DNA from: Thiohalomonas denitrificans
Lineage (GTDB): Bacteria > Pseudomonadota > Gammaproteobacteria > Thiohalomonadales > Thiohalomonadaceae
Reading direction: 5' to 3'
Assembly: GCF_900102855.1 (NCBI RefSeq)
Contig: NZ_FMWD01000001.1
Span: 448,766-512,765 of the forward strand
DNA: 64,000 nt
Shown here: in pieces, positions 33,247-41,555 of the stretch
Layout of the letters: each line of letters starts with the position of its first letter
Position numbering within the stretch: position 1 is the stretch's first letter
The notes under the pieces: model-generated
The model's database searches: none
What the model was told of the DNA's origin: nothing
What the model saw: the letters and a program-made list of their open reading frames with translations, nothing else
Translations under genes and position numbers: made by a program

Positions 33247-33872
33247 GAAGGCGCCCGGCCGTTCTTCTCGGACATGCGTTCAAGCAAGGTATCCATCCCC
33301 TCCCGCCGAACCACACTGTTGTATTCGTTACGGTAGTTGAGCAGCAGACTGACTCCGTCCACGCTGATGTCGTAGACCAACCACTTGCCGTCCGCCTGAT
33401 GGAGCCGATAGTCGATGGGTATCGAGGGTCCGCCCCGGTCCGAAACGACTTCGGTGGGCACGCTGACCCGATCGGCGTTCTCTTCGGCATGAACCGGCCG
33501 ATAATTGATCGTCTCGCCGCTGTATTCCAGAAGGGCCGTGCCGTAGGTACGCACCAGAAGACGACGAAACTCCTCCACAAACTGTCGACGCTGCTCCTCG
33601 CTGGCGGTACGCCAGTGCCGGGCGAGAACAAGGCGTGACATGGCCTCGAAGTCGAAGTGAGGCAGAACAATATCTTCGATCAGGGCGTAGAGCTCCTCGG
33701 GATTCTGCTGCAAGGTCTCACGCTTTGCCTCGAGCCGGGAAAGCACGGCATCGGTGGTCTCCCGTACCAGCGATTGCGCCTCCTCGGCCGATTGGGATTG
33801 GGCCGCCGCCGGGCCCGCACACAAAAACCATGCCGTCAGGCCCCAAAGTACTATCCCTCGAATCCGTTTCAT
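33243..33872 (-). CDS. mlaC: Periplasmic phospholipid carrier MlaC
   Basis: 209 residues with a signal peptide (cleavage after about residue 24, PAAAQS). Shuttles phospholipids between MlaA in the outer membrane and MlaD in the inner membrane. The family blocks are visible: LVLARHWRTASEEQRRQFVEEFRRLLVRTYGTAL and VDYRLHQADGKWLVYDISVDGVSLLLNYRNEYN (here with IDYRL). Overlaps mlaD and mlaB by four bases each. Confidence 0.94.
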   Translation of the reverse strand: MKRIRGIVLWGLTAWFLCAGPAAAQSQSAEEAQSLVRETTDAVLSRLEAKRETLQQNPEELYALIEDIVLPHFDFEAMSRLVLARHWRTASEEQRRQFVEEFRRLLVRTYGTALLEYSGETINYRPVHAEENADRVSVPTEVVSDRGGPSIPIDYRLHQADGKWLVYDISVDGVSLLLNYRNEYNSVVRREGMDTLLERMSEKNGRAPS

Positions 33873-34351
33873 GGCTCTGCTCCCTCCTTCGAATCATCCG
33901 ATCCCTGGCTGAACAGGAACTGGCCGATGAGCCTTTCCAGCACCAGTGAGGACTGTGTCAGATGAATAACGTCCCCATCGGCAAGGTTGTCCAGCGCACC
34001 ACCCGGTTCCAGCCCGACATATTTCTCCCCCAGCAAGCCGGAGGTGAATACCGAGGCGCTGCTGTCCTCGGGCAACTGGTCATACTGCGACTCGATGCGC
34101 ATGCTAACCACCGCCTCGAAGGTCTTCTCATCGAAGTCGATATCGACCACCCGCCCGATACGCACACCGGCCATGGTGACCGGCGAACGGACATTCAGCC
34201 CGCTGATGTTGTCGAAGCGGGCCTTGATCTCGTAGCCGTCCGCTTCACCGACCGACGTCAGGTTGCTCACCTGCATTGCCAGCATGGAAAGCGCCGCCAG
34301 CCCACCGGCCACGAACACTCCCACCCAAATCTCAATCATCCTAGAACGCAT
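33869..34351 (-). CDS. mlaD: MCE-domain lipid transport protein MlaD
   Basis: 160 residues. Forms a hexameric ring on the periplasmic face of the inner membrane that receives lipid from MlaC. One membrane helix at about 7-27 and the MCE domain with YEIKARFDNISGLNVRSPVTMAGVRIGRV. The C-terminal helix that lines the ring pore is present at about 140-152. Confidence 0.94.
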   Translation of the reverse strand: MRSRMIEIWVGVFVAGGLAALSMLAMQVSNLTSVGEADGYEIKARFDNISGLNVRSPVTMAGVRIGRVVDIDFDEKTFEAVVSMRIESQYDQLPEDSSASVFTSGLLGEKYVGLEPGGALDNLADGDVIHLTQSSLVLERLIGQFLFSQGSDDSKEGAEP

Positions 34352-35148
34352 CAGGGTTCCCCGAACATCAAAGCCGTCAAAATGAAATCCAATCCCAGCA
34401 CCGCCAGCGAGGTGTGAACCACCGTACGGGTCGTGGCCCGGCTCACCCCCTCGGAGGTCGGTATGGCGTCATAACCCTCGAAAACCGCGATCCACGAGGC
34501 TACGAAGCCGAATGCCAGACTCTTGATGACACCGTTGTTGATGTCATCCCAAAAATTGACGCTGTTTTGCATCTGCGACCAGTAGGCACCCTCATCGACA
34601 CCCAGCAGTTGTACCCCCACGATATAGCCGCCCATGATGCCGACGGCACTGAAAATCGCCGCCAGCAGAGGCAGGGAGAGAAAGCCCGCCAGGAAACGTG
34701 GGGCCAGGGTCCGCTTGATGGGGTCCACCGCCATCATCTCCATTCCGGAGAGTTGCTCGGTCGCCTTCATCAGTCCGATCTCCGCGGTCAGGGCCGATCC
34801 GGCGCGACCGGCAAACAGCAGCGCGGTCACCACCGGTCCCAGCTCGCGCACCAGCGTCAGCGCCACGACGGTACCCAGGGACTGCTCGGCCCCGAAGTCG
34901 ACCAGCGTGTAGTAACCCTGTAGACCCAGCACCATCCCGACGAAGAGGCCCGAGACCAGAATAATCAGTAGCGAGAGTACGCCGACGCTGTAGATCTGCT
35001 GCACCACCAGCCCGAAACGCGGCACCAGGGCCGGCAGGCGGGCCAGGATCGAAAACAGCAGAAGATGACCGCGTCCAAGCCGCTCGAAAAAGCCCAATGC
35101 GCTGGCACCCAGAGCCTGGAACCAGCCGGCGGGTCCCTTCATTGCCAT
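34351..35148 (-). CDS. mlaE: Mla permease MlaE
   Basis: 265 residues, integral membrane subunit of the MlaFEDB transporter. Contains the family pattern around [22 protein letters not shown] and the conserved [25 protein letters not shown] segment. Its start lies ten bases inside mlaF; an internal ATG two codons on is an alternative. Confidence 0.94.
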   Translation of the reverse strand: MAMKGPAGWFQALGASALGFFERLGRGHLLLFSILARLPALVPRFGLVVQQIYSVGVLSLLIILVSGLFVGMVLGLQGYYTLVDFGAEQSLGTVVALTLVRELGPVVTALLFAGRAGSALTAEIGLMKATEQLSGMEMMAVDPIKRTLAPRFLAGFLSLPLLAAIFSAVGIMGGYIVGVQLLGVDEGAYWSQMQNSVNFWDDINNGVIKSLAFGFVASWIAVFEGYDAIPTSEGVSRATTRTVVHTSLAVLGLDFILTALMFGEP

Positions 35149-35969
35149 GCACGGCCCCCTTCACTGCCCGCCAGCAGGTCTTCAGCGAAGTCGGGCGCCG
35201 GATAGTGGAATGGCACCGGCCCGTCCGGCAGGGCCTTGAGAAATTGGCGCGCCCACTCGGAATCATAGTGCTCCAGCTCGTCCGGGCTGCCGTGGGCGAC
35301 CACCTTGCCGTCCGAAAGCAGGTAGATGTCATCGGCGATGGCCGAGGTCTCCTGCACATCATGGGAAACGATCACACTGGTCAATCCCAGGGCGTCGTTC
35401 AGCTCCCGAATGAGCTTGACCAGTACTCCCATGGAAATGGGGTCCTGACCAGTGAACGGCTCGTCATACAGGATCATCATCGGATCCAGGGCGATCGCCC
35501 GGGCCAGTGCTACCCGCCGTGCCATCCCCCCCGAAAGCTCGGCGGTAGTGAGTCCGCGCGCGCCTCGCAGGCCGACGGCCTCCAGCTTCATCAGCACCAG
35601 GTCCCGAATCATCGATTCCGGCAAATCGGTATGCTCGCGCAGGGGAAAGGCCACATTGTCGAAGACGTTGAGATCGGTCAGCAGTGCCCCGCTCTGGAAC
35701 AGCATGCCCATGCGCCGACGCAGCCGGTATAACTCCCGGGTACGGAGCTTCGGCACTTCAAGACCGTCGACGCGCACGCTCCCCTTGTCGGGCCGGAGCT
35801 GGCCACCAATCAGGCGCAACAGCGTCGTCTTGCCGGTGCCGCTGGGCCCCATGATCGCGGTGACTTTTCCACGACGGATGTCGATATCCACCCCGTCAAA
35901 GATCATCTTGCGCCCGCGTGCGAAATGCAGGCCGCGAATACTCACCAATGGCTCACTGTCCGAAGACAT
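35139..35969 (-). CDS. mlaF: Mla ABC transporter ATPase MlaF
   Basis: 276 residues. ATPase driving lipid movement by MlaE/MlaD. Walker [10 protein letters not shown], signature [16 protein letters not shown], Walker [14 protein letters not shown] and the switch histidine in [10 protein letters not shown] are all intact. First gene of mlaFEDCB. The roughly 125 bases on its downstream side towards the DUF72 gene hold no gene and presumably the operon promoter. Confidence 0.95.
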   Translation of the reverse strand: MSSDSEPLVSIRGLHFARGRKMIFDGVDIDIRRGKVTAIMGPSGTGKTTLLRLIGGQLRPDKGSVRVDGLEVPKLRTRELYRLRRRMGMLFQSGALLTDLNVFDNVAFPLREHTDLPESMIRDLVLMKLEAVGLRGARGLTTAELSGGMARRVALARAIALDPMMILYDEPFTGQDPISMGVLVKLIRELNDALGLTSVIVSHDVQETSAIADDIYLLSDGKVVAHGSPDELEHYDSEWARQFLKALPDGPVPFHYPAPDFAEDLLAGSEGGRAWQ

Positions 35970-36095
35970 GCCAACCCCTTTTTCTTGTTAGATACAAAGT
36001 GTCCGCTATCCGTCGCCCAAGCGTCAACTCGACATGCCTGAAGGCAACAGGTGCAATCACTCGCACCGGACAGGCGTCACACTACGGAATTGACC

Positions 36096-36716
36096 CTACA
36101 CGCCCAGCAGATCGGCAACGATCCGCGCCTGATGCATTGTCTCCGGAACATCGGGTTCCCGGCCGCACCACAGCAATCCCTCCTCCGCTCCGGTGGCGGC
36201 AAGCAGCTCCAGAAATTCACGCAGCGCCCGCGGCTCGACACGGCTCTCTGTGCAGCGGCGCAACGCCAGCCGCCCGGGTCCGCGACAACGGCTCCCGTCA
36301 GACGAACAGATGTCGACCTGTGCGTCTGCGCAATCCGCTGCGGCAATCAGACCAACCGGTGCCAGCGCGGTCCATTCGCCGGCAAGGAGGGCCCGTGGGG
36401 GGGGCTCACACCCGAAATCGGCGACCAACCCCCCCAGACGTTCACCCAGAGGTGCCGCAATCGCGCTCAGCCGGCCGGGCTCCATCGATGGTGCCCCTTC
36501 CCCCGGTAATTCCAGGTAGAAACGGAACTCTGCACTAGTGTCACTGCGCCATTCGTCCGCCATTTCCGGAGTCAATCCGATCCAGTCGGCAACCGGCACC
36601 ACCACCGCCGAGAATTCACCCGCATAGTAGCCAAGACGCCATTCGGCCGGCAGATCATCCGGGTAAAAATGCCCCTGCCACCCGTCATGGTCCCAGCCAT
36701 AGGCCCCAATTTGCAC
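36096..36716 (-). CDS. Short DUF72-like protein
   Basis: 206 residues from a GTG start. Function unknown; DUF72 proteins have a TIM-barrel-like fold and are usually 240-300 residues. The N-terminus has the family pattern (VQIGAYGWDHDGWQGHFYPD and then WRLGYYAGEFSAVVVP), but the rest is poorly conserved and the protein is shorter than usual, so it may be a diverged or reduced member. The start is fixed by a perfect AGGAGG. Divergent from mlaA and convergent with nothing; its 3' end faces mlaF. Confidence 0.65.
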   Translation of the reverse strand: MQIGAYGWDHDGWQGHFYPDDLPAEWRLGYYAGEFSAVVVPVADWIGLTPEMADEWRSDTSAEFRFYLELPGEGAPSMEPGRLSAIAAPLGERLGGLVADFGCEPPPRALLAGEWTALAPVGLIAAADCADAQVDICSSDGSRCRGPGRLALRRCTESRVEPRALREFLELLAATGAEEGLLWCGREPDVPETMHQARIVADLLGV

Positions 36717-36722
36717 GAAGCT

Positions 36723-36728
36723 CCTCCT
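36723..36728 (-). promoter_or_regulatory. Perfect ribosome binding site of the DUF72 gene
   Basis: AGGAGG on the minus strand, six bases before the GTG at 36716. It rules out the longer reading that would begin upstream at 36782. Confidence 0.8.
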
Positions 36729-36863
36729 GCTACCCTGTAAAAGGCGGCAATGGTAACCTGCCCGGCTCTCTTCCTGCAGCATAAGCCGGCTGCAGGCGCG
36801 TCGGGACTAGCCTCTCCGACACCCGCAGTTTGGGAGAGAATCACGCGAGTTCACCAATCGGCC

Positions 36864-36893
36864 TTGATCACGACACCTCCGCCTGCGGATAAT
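36864..36893 (+). promoter_or_regulatory. Candidate mlaA promoter
   Basis: TTGATC (36864-36869) and GATAAT (36888-36893) with 18 bases between them, about 37 bases upstream of the mlaA GTG start. It lies in the divergent gap between the DUF72 gene and mlaA. Confidence 0.5.
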
Positions 36894-36929
36894 GCGCGTC
36901 CTTAGAGCCCGGGAAAGAAGGATATACAG

Positions 36930-37712
36930 GTGCTGCCAACCCGCACACCGGCCATGGCCGGAATACTGCTGCTGCTTGCCGGCGCTGCCGGTGCACAGGA
37001 AGCATGGCCCGAGGAGCCCAACGATCCGCTGGAAGGTTTCAACCGGGCCGTCTACCGTTTCAACGACGCCTTCGACCAGGCACTGCTAAAGCCTGTGGCC
37101 CAGACCTACCAGGATGTGCTCCCCAGGCCGGTCAACCGCGGCATCTCCAATTTCTTCGGCAATCTCGACGACGTGGTCACCCTCGTCAACAATCTGCTGC
37201 AGTTCAAATTCAAGCAGGCGGTGTCCGACGCAGGCCGCATAACCTTCAATACCACCGTGGGGCTTGGTGGACTCATCGACGTAGCCACGCCAATGGATTT
37301 CCTCAAGCATAACGAAGACTTCGGACAGACGCTGGGTTACTGGGGCGTGGGAAGCGGCCCCTATCTGGTGCTGCCGTTCCTCGGGCCCAGCACGCTGCGC
37401 GACGGCTTCGGCCGGATCCCGGATGGCTATGCCTATCCCGCGTACCATTTGGGTGACGATACTACCCGCTGGAGCCTGATTGGCCTGGAAGCGGTGGATA
37501 CGCGTGCCGGACTACTGCGCGCCAGCCGCGTGCTTGACCAAGCCGCATTGGACCCCTACGGATTCATGCGGGACTCCTATCTGCAGCGCCGACAAAGCCT
37601 GATCCACGATGGCAGCCCGCCCATGACAGATTCCGATCCGTTCCTGGACGATTCATTCCTGGATGACTCTTTTCTCGACGAGCCCGCCCCTGCCGCGAGC
37701 GGTGAGCCCTAG
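36930..37712 (+). CDS. mlaA: MlaA (VacJ) outer membrane lipid transport protein, without lipobox
   Basis: 260 residues from a GTG start with AAGGA before it. Removes misplaced phospholipid from the outer leaflet and passes it to MlaC. The body is canonical: NDPLEGFNRAVYRFNDAFDQ, GISNFFGNLDDVVTLVNNLLQ, FNTTVGLGGLIDVA, GSGPYLVLPFLGPSTLRDG. MlaA is normally a lipoprotein, but here the signal peptide (LLLLAGAAGAQ) has no cysteine, so it would be cut like an ordinary secreted protein. The C-terminal tail carries a FLDDS repeat (FLDDSFLDDSFLDE). The stop TAG is supplied by the end of a mobile repeat element. Confidence 0.93.
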   Translation: MLPTRTPAMAGILLLLAGAAGAQEAWPEEPNDPLEGFNRAVYRFNDAFDQALLKPVAQTYQDVLPRPVNRGISNFFGNLDDVVTLVNNLLQFKFKQAVSDAGRITFNTTVGLGGLIDVATPMDFLKHNEDFGQTLGYWGVGSGPYLVLPFLGPSTLRDGFGRIPDGYAYPAYHLGDDTTRWSLIGLEAVDTRAGLLRASRVLDQAALDPYGFMRDSYLQRRQSLIHDGSPPMTDSDPFLDDSFLDDSFLDEPAPAASGEP

Positions 37713-38050
37713 TGTACTGTTGCATGCTTGGCGATACTTTCAGAGCCCCCCAAAAAAGTCAGGACAAGGCGCAGCGCGCAGGCAATGGTTATTCCCTTGT
37801 CAAGCGCTGCACGAATCCGCCGGGAGCGGATTCGGACAGCCGAAGGCTGGCCCGAAGGGCGGACTCCAGGGATGGAGTCCGCAACGCCGTCATGGCGTTT
37901 TTGGGGGGCTCCCTTCGGGCGAGCCGCTGGCCGGCCATCTGCTGCGTTACGTTTCTTGAAAAGGGCGCGCCATTCCCTGCGAAACGCGCCTTGCATCTGG
38001 CCGGCCAGCGGCTCGCTGAAAGCACCGCCAAGCATGCAACAGTACACTAA
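37711..38050. mobile_element. MITE-like element with long terminal inverted repeats, mlaA-yrbG gap
   Basis: About 340 bases with terminal repeats TAGTGTACTGTTGCATGCTT at the left and its exact reverse complement at the right, extending imperfectly to about 35 bases. Inside are two further palindromic modules: one bounded by GAGCCCCCCAAAAA (near 37743) and its complement (near 37898-37913), the other by GAGCCGCTGGCCGGCCATCT (near 37919) and its complement (near 37994-38013). It has no transposase. A TA dinucleotide on each side would fit a TA target duplication, as used by IS630/mariner-type enzymes. Left end forms the mlaA stop codon. Confidence 0.85.
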
Positions 38051-38067
38051 CGGAGTTCGGAAAAGTC

Positions 38068-39057
38068 ATGCTGCTGTCGTCTTCACTCGCCGTACTGGCC
38101 GGTTTCGCCCTGCTGGTATGGGGTGCCGATCGCTTCGTGGAAGGCGCGGCCGCAATCGCCCGCAACCTGGGCGTCACGCCCATGGTAATCGGCCTGACCG
38201 TGGTCGGGGTAGGCACCTCCGCCCCGGAAATACTGGTATCCGCCACTGCCGCCTGGGCCGGCAGCCCGGACATGGGAGTCGGCAACGCGATTGGCTCCAA
38301 TATCACCAACGTCGCGCTGGTGCTGGGCGCTACAGCCGTAATCACGCCACTTGCGGTACGTTCGGAGACCCTGCGCCGCGAATTCCCGCTACTGCTGGTG
38401 GTGATGCTAATCGCCCTGGGACTGCTGCTGGACGGGCACCTGGGGCGACTCGATGGCGTACTCCTGGTGCTGGGCATGGGCCTGGTCATCTACTGGATAG
38501 TAAATCTGGCCCTTCGGCAGCGTGCCGGCGGGGAGACCGACCCGCTGGATGCCGAGTACAGCAACGAACTTCCCCCGGAAATGGGCACCGCCAGGGCAAT
38601 ATTCTGGCTACTGCTGGGCATAACGGTGCTGGTTGGCAGTTCACGGCTTCTGGTATGGGGCGCGGTCAATATCGCCCAGTGGTTCGAGGTACCGGACCTG
38701 ATTATCGGGCTGACAATAATCGCCCTGGGCACCAGCCTTCCGGAATTGGCCGCCTCGATCATGAGCGCATTGAAGGGAGAGCACGATATTGCCATCGGCA
38801 ACGTGTTGGGCTCCAATATGTTCAACCTGCTGGCGGTGCTGGGCATGCCCGGGCTAATCCACCCGGCCGTGCTGCAGGAAGATATCCTCACCCGCGACTA
38901 TCCGATCATGATCGGCCTGAGCGTGGCGCTGTTCGCCATGGCCTACGGATTCCGCAAGCCCGGCCACATCAGTCGCACCGAAGGCGGTATCCTGCTGGCT
39001 GCCTATGTCGGCTACCTGTGGCTGCTGTATGAGAGTGTTCAGGGTGCCGGCGCCTGA
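38068..39057 (+). CDS. yrbG: Calcium/sodium antiporter family protein YrbG
   Basis: 329 residues with about ten membrane helices. CaCA superfamily exchanger of the inner membrane. The two inverted halves each show the ion-binding alpha repeat: VVGVGTSAPEILVSA with GNAIGSNITNVALVLG, and IIALGTSLPELAASI with GNVLGSNMFNLLAVLG. In E. coli yrbG follows the mla operon and precedes kdsD; here it is next to mlaA while mla is on the other strand. Confidence 0.93.
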   Translation: MLLSSSLAVLAGFALLVWGADRFVEGAAAIARNLGVTPMVIGLTVVGVGTSAPEILVSATAAWAGSPDMGVGNAIGSNITNVALVLGATAVITPLAVRSETLRREFPLLLVVMLIALGLLLDGHLGRLDGVLLVLGMGLVIYWIVNLALRQRAGGETDPLDAEYSNELPPEMGTARAIFWLLLGITVLVGSSRLLVWGAVNIAQWFEVPDLIIGLTIIALGTSLPELAASIMSALKGEHDIAIGNVLGSNMFNLLAVLGMPGLIHPAVLQEDILTRDYPIMIGLSVALFAMAYGFRKPGHISRTEGGILLAAYVGYLWLLYESVQGAGA

Positions 39058-39089
39058 CACCGCACAATTCAACTGATGAGGAGTTCACG

Positions 39090-39290
39090 ATGCAGACTGA
39101 ACAGTTCACCGTCCAAAACGTCAAGTGCGCCGGTTGCGCGAGCAATATCGAAAACGGCCTCAAGGAATTGCCCGGTGTCAGCGATGTCGAGGTGGTGGTC
39201 GAAGGCGGCACGGTCACCGTAAAAGGGGATACTCTGGACCGGGATCAGCTCAGCGCCAAACTCACCGAGCTCGGTTACCCGGAGGCGTAG
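39090..39290 (+). CDS. Small heavy-metal-associated (HMA) protein, CopZ-like
   Basis: 66 residues. HMA domain with the metal-binding CxxC (cysteines 13 and 16 in KCAGCASNIENGL) and the ferredoxin-like beta-alpha-beta pattern. Such proteins carry Cu(I) or another soft metal in the cytoplasm. A GAGG ribosome site precedes the ATG. Lies between yrbG and kdsD with no copper ATPase nearby, so its partner cannot be named. Confidence 0.9.
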   Translation: MQTEQFTVQNVKCAGCASNIENGLKELPGVSDVEVVVEGGTVTVKGDTLDRDQLSAKLTELGYPEA

Positions 39291-39310
39291 CTCTGAAAGT
39301 GCCAATTAGC

Positions 39311-40315
39311 ATGAAACAGCGCACTGGCATGCCGCGAACGACCGACGATGTCCGTCTTTGCGATCTGGGCCGCGCGGTATTGGAGACGGAGTCCCGGGCA
39401 GTTGCGTGTCTGGCGGAACGCCTGGACGGTGAATTCGCCGCCGCCTGCCGACTGATGCTGGCCTGTGAAGGGCGGGTGGTGGTCACCGGCATGGGCAAAT
39501 CGGGTCATATCGGGGCCAAGATTGCCGCCACCCTGGCCAGCACCGGCACCCCGGCTTTCTTTGTGCATCCCGGTGAGGCCAGTCACGGCGATCTGGGAAT
39601 GATCACGCCCAAGGACGTGGTGCTGGCGCTGTCGAATTCCGGGGAAACCGACGAATTGCTTACCATCCTGCCGCTCATCAAGCGGTTGGCCGTTCCGATG
39701 ATCGCCCTTACCGGAAAACCGGCTTCGCGTCTTGCGCAGACCGCGACCGTGCATATCGATGTCTCGGTGGAAAAAGAGGCGTGTCCACTGGGATTGGCAC
39801 CGACCGCCAGTACCACCGCCACGCTCGCCATGGGTGATGCCATGGCCGTGGCGCTGCTGGAGTCACGCGGCTTTACCGCCGAGGATTTCGCCCGCTCTCA
39901 CCCGGCCGGAACACTGGGCCGGCGCCTGCTGTTACGCATCGAGGATTTGATGCATACCGGCGAAGCCTCGCCGCAAGTACATGAAAATGCACGCCTTTCA
40001 GAGGCGCTGGTGGAAATGACCGAAAAGGGGCTGGGAATGACTTCGGTGGTTGATGCCGAAGAGCGGCTAATCGGTATCTTCACCGATGGCGACCTGCGCC
40101 GACTCCTGGACCATGGCGACTTCCACTTTTCCAACGTGCCGATTGCCGAGGTCATGCACCGCGGCAGCGTCACCGCCGGGCCCGCCATGCTGGCCGCGGA
40201 GGCCCTGCAAATCATGGAGTCCCGCAAGATCAACGCCTTGCCTGTGGTGGATGACGAGGGCAAGCTGCTGGGCGCACTCAACATGCACGATCTGCTGCGG
40301 GCCGGCGTGGTATAG
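39311..40315 (+). CDS. kdsD: D-arabinose 5-phosphate isomerase
   Basis: 334 residues from ATG 39311; ATG 39329 is an alternative. Converts ribulose 5-phosphate to arabinose 5-phosphate for KDO synthesis. N-terminal SIS domain (GMGKSGHIGAKIAATLASTG, FVHPGEASHGDLGM, ALSNSGETDELL) followed by two CBS domains at about 210-260 and 280-330. The start was set after the HMA gene; the longer frame overlaps that gene. Confidence 0.94.
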   Translation: MKQRTGMPRTTDDVRLCDLGRAVLETESRAVACLAERLDGEFAAACRLMLACEGRVVVTGMGKSGHIGAKIAATLASTGTPAFFVHPGEASHGDLGMITPKDVVLALSNSGETDELLTILPLIKRLAVPMIALTGKPASRLAQTATVHIDVSVEKEACPLGLAPTASTTATLAMGDAMAVALLESRGFTAEDFARSHPAGTLGRRLLLRIEDLMHTGEASPQVHENARLSEALVEMTEKGLGMTSVVDAEERLIGIFTDGDLRRLLDHGDFHFSNVPIAEVMHRGSVTAGPAMLAAEALQIMESRKINALPVVDDEGKLLGALNMHDLLRAGVV

Positions 40316-40318
40316 ACA

Positions 40319-40456
40319 GATACGAGGGACGAGATTCGAGATTTGAGATTTGAGATTCGAGGTGTTTGTGCGCTTCGCGCCGTTTGATCAAATCATCGTC
40401 GCCTAGCGACACATCCCCCCGTATCTCGTATCTTGTACCTCGAACCTCGCGAACGA
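40319..40456. repeat. Heptad GATTTGA/GATTCGA tracts in the kdsD-kdsC gap
   Basis: Left tract 40319-40365 is built of GATACGA, GATTCGA, GATTTGA, GATTTGA, GATTCGA units; right tract 40421-40456 is built of TATCTCG, TATCTTG, TACCTCG, AACCTCG units, which are the reverse complement. The pair can fold into a long imperfect hairpin with a 55-base loop. A related tract (TATCTCG units) precedes argA near 61680. Confidence 0.8.
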
Positions 40457-40467
40457 AGTGAGCGATT

Positions 40468-40992
40468 ATGCAGGATATATTGGAAAAAGCCGCCCGGATT
40501 CGCCTGGTCATCTTCGATGTCGACGGGGTACTGACCGACGGCAGTCTCTTCATCGGCGACGACGGTCAGGAGTACAAGGCCTTTTATTCACGTGACGGCC
40601 ACGGGATGAAAATGCTGCAGGCCAGCGGGGTCGAGATCGGCATTATCACCGGCCGTACCTCCGAGGTGGTGCGGCTACGCATGGAGAGCCTGGGAATCCG
40701 ACACGTCTACCAGGGGCGGATGGAAAAACTTCCGGCTTTTGAGGACCTGCTTGCGGCCAGCGGAGTACTTGCCGAAGAGGTCGCCTATGTCGGTGACGAC
40801 ATCATGGACCTTCCGGTCATGCGACGGGCGGGTCTGGCGGTGGCGGTTCAGGACGCCCATGCGCTGGTCAAGAAACACAGTCACTGGATCACACCCAACC
40901 CGGGCGGCCGGGGTGCCGGCCGGGATATCTGTGAACTCGTCATGGAGGCGCAGGGCACGCTCGATACCCAGCTCGCTCACTATCTGCGATGA
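40468..40992 (+). CDS. kdsC: KDO 8-phosphate phosphatase
   Basis: 174 residues. HAD-family phosphatase giving free KDO. Motif I is FDVDGVLTDG with nucleophile aspartate 17 and acid aspartate 19; the later VGDDIMDLPVMRRAGLAVAVQDA block is the family C-terminal motif. It lacks a cap domain, as is usual for KdsC. Overlaps lptC by four bases. Confidence 0.95.
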   Translation: MQDILEKAARIRLVIFDVDGVLTDGSLFIGDDGQEYKAFYSRDGHGMKMLQASGVEIGIITGRTSEVVRLRMESLGIRHVYQGRMEKLPAFEDLLAASGVLAEEVAYVGDDIMDLPVMRRAGLAVAVQDAHALVKKHSHWITPNPGGRGAGRDICELVMEAQGTLDTQLAHYLR

Positions 40993-41555
40993 ATCGTCGT
41001 GTTCTACTCTTGATCGTATCCGCTCTGGGAGCGCTGCTGCTGAGCAACTGGCTGTCCCGGCAAGCGGAAGATGAGCGAGAGAGGCGCGAACAGGTTCACC
41101 GCCAGGTCCCTGATTACTTTCTGAGTGACTTCACCGCCACCACCATGGGGCCGACGGGCCAGCCCGAGTATCGGCTCTCTGCGGTGCGCATGGACCACTT
41201 TCCCGACACGGATACGGCCGAATTGGTGCAGCCGCGTGTCGTGCTCTACGGAGAGGGTGAAGCCAACTGGCACGCCCGCTCCGATCGCGGCCAGGTAGGC
41301 CCCGGGAGCGAAGTGGTGTACCTTAGCGGCAACGTGGAAATCCATCAGCCGGGCGGCGACGGCGGGCCTCCCCGCATGCTGCTGACCGATCACCTGCGAA
41401 TGTACCCACAGAGAGATTATGCGGAGACCGATGCCGCGGTGACGATCACGGGACCGCAGACTCAAATCAACGGAGTGGGAATGCGGGCATATTTTGCACA
41501 ACAACGTCTTGAACTGCTTTCCGAGGTGACAGGAACCCATGGGCCGCGCCGCTAA
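40989..41555 (+). CDS. lptC: LPS export protein LptC
   Basis: 188 residues. Single membrane helix at about 4-21 and a periplasmic beta-jellyroll that takes LPS from LptBFG and hands it to LptA. Segments such as YFLSDFTATTMGPTGQPEYRLSA and GQVGPGSEVVYLSGNVEIHQP match the family. Its end overlaps the lptA start by 17 bases. Confidence 0.93.
   Translation: MNRRVLLLIVSALGALLLSNWLSRQAEDERERREQVHRQVPDYFLSDFTATTMGPTGQPEYRLSAVRMDHFPDTDTAELVQPRVVLYGEGEANWHARSDRGQVGPGSEVVYLSGNVEIHQPGGDGGPPRMLLTDHLRMYPQRDYAETDAAVTITGPQTQINGVGMRAYFAQQRLELLSEVTGTHGPRR

Noticed and set aside
37709-38050. Two 112-codon open frames on opposite strands with similar ends
   Set aside because: They read the same terminal inverted repeat from each side, which explains their near-identical first residues and shared ends. 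They are products of the MITE's symmetry, not genes.
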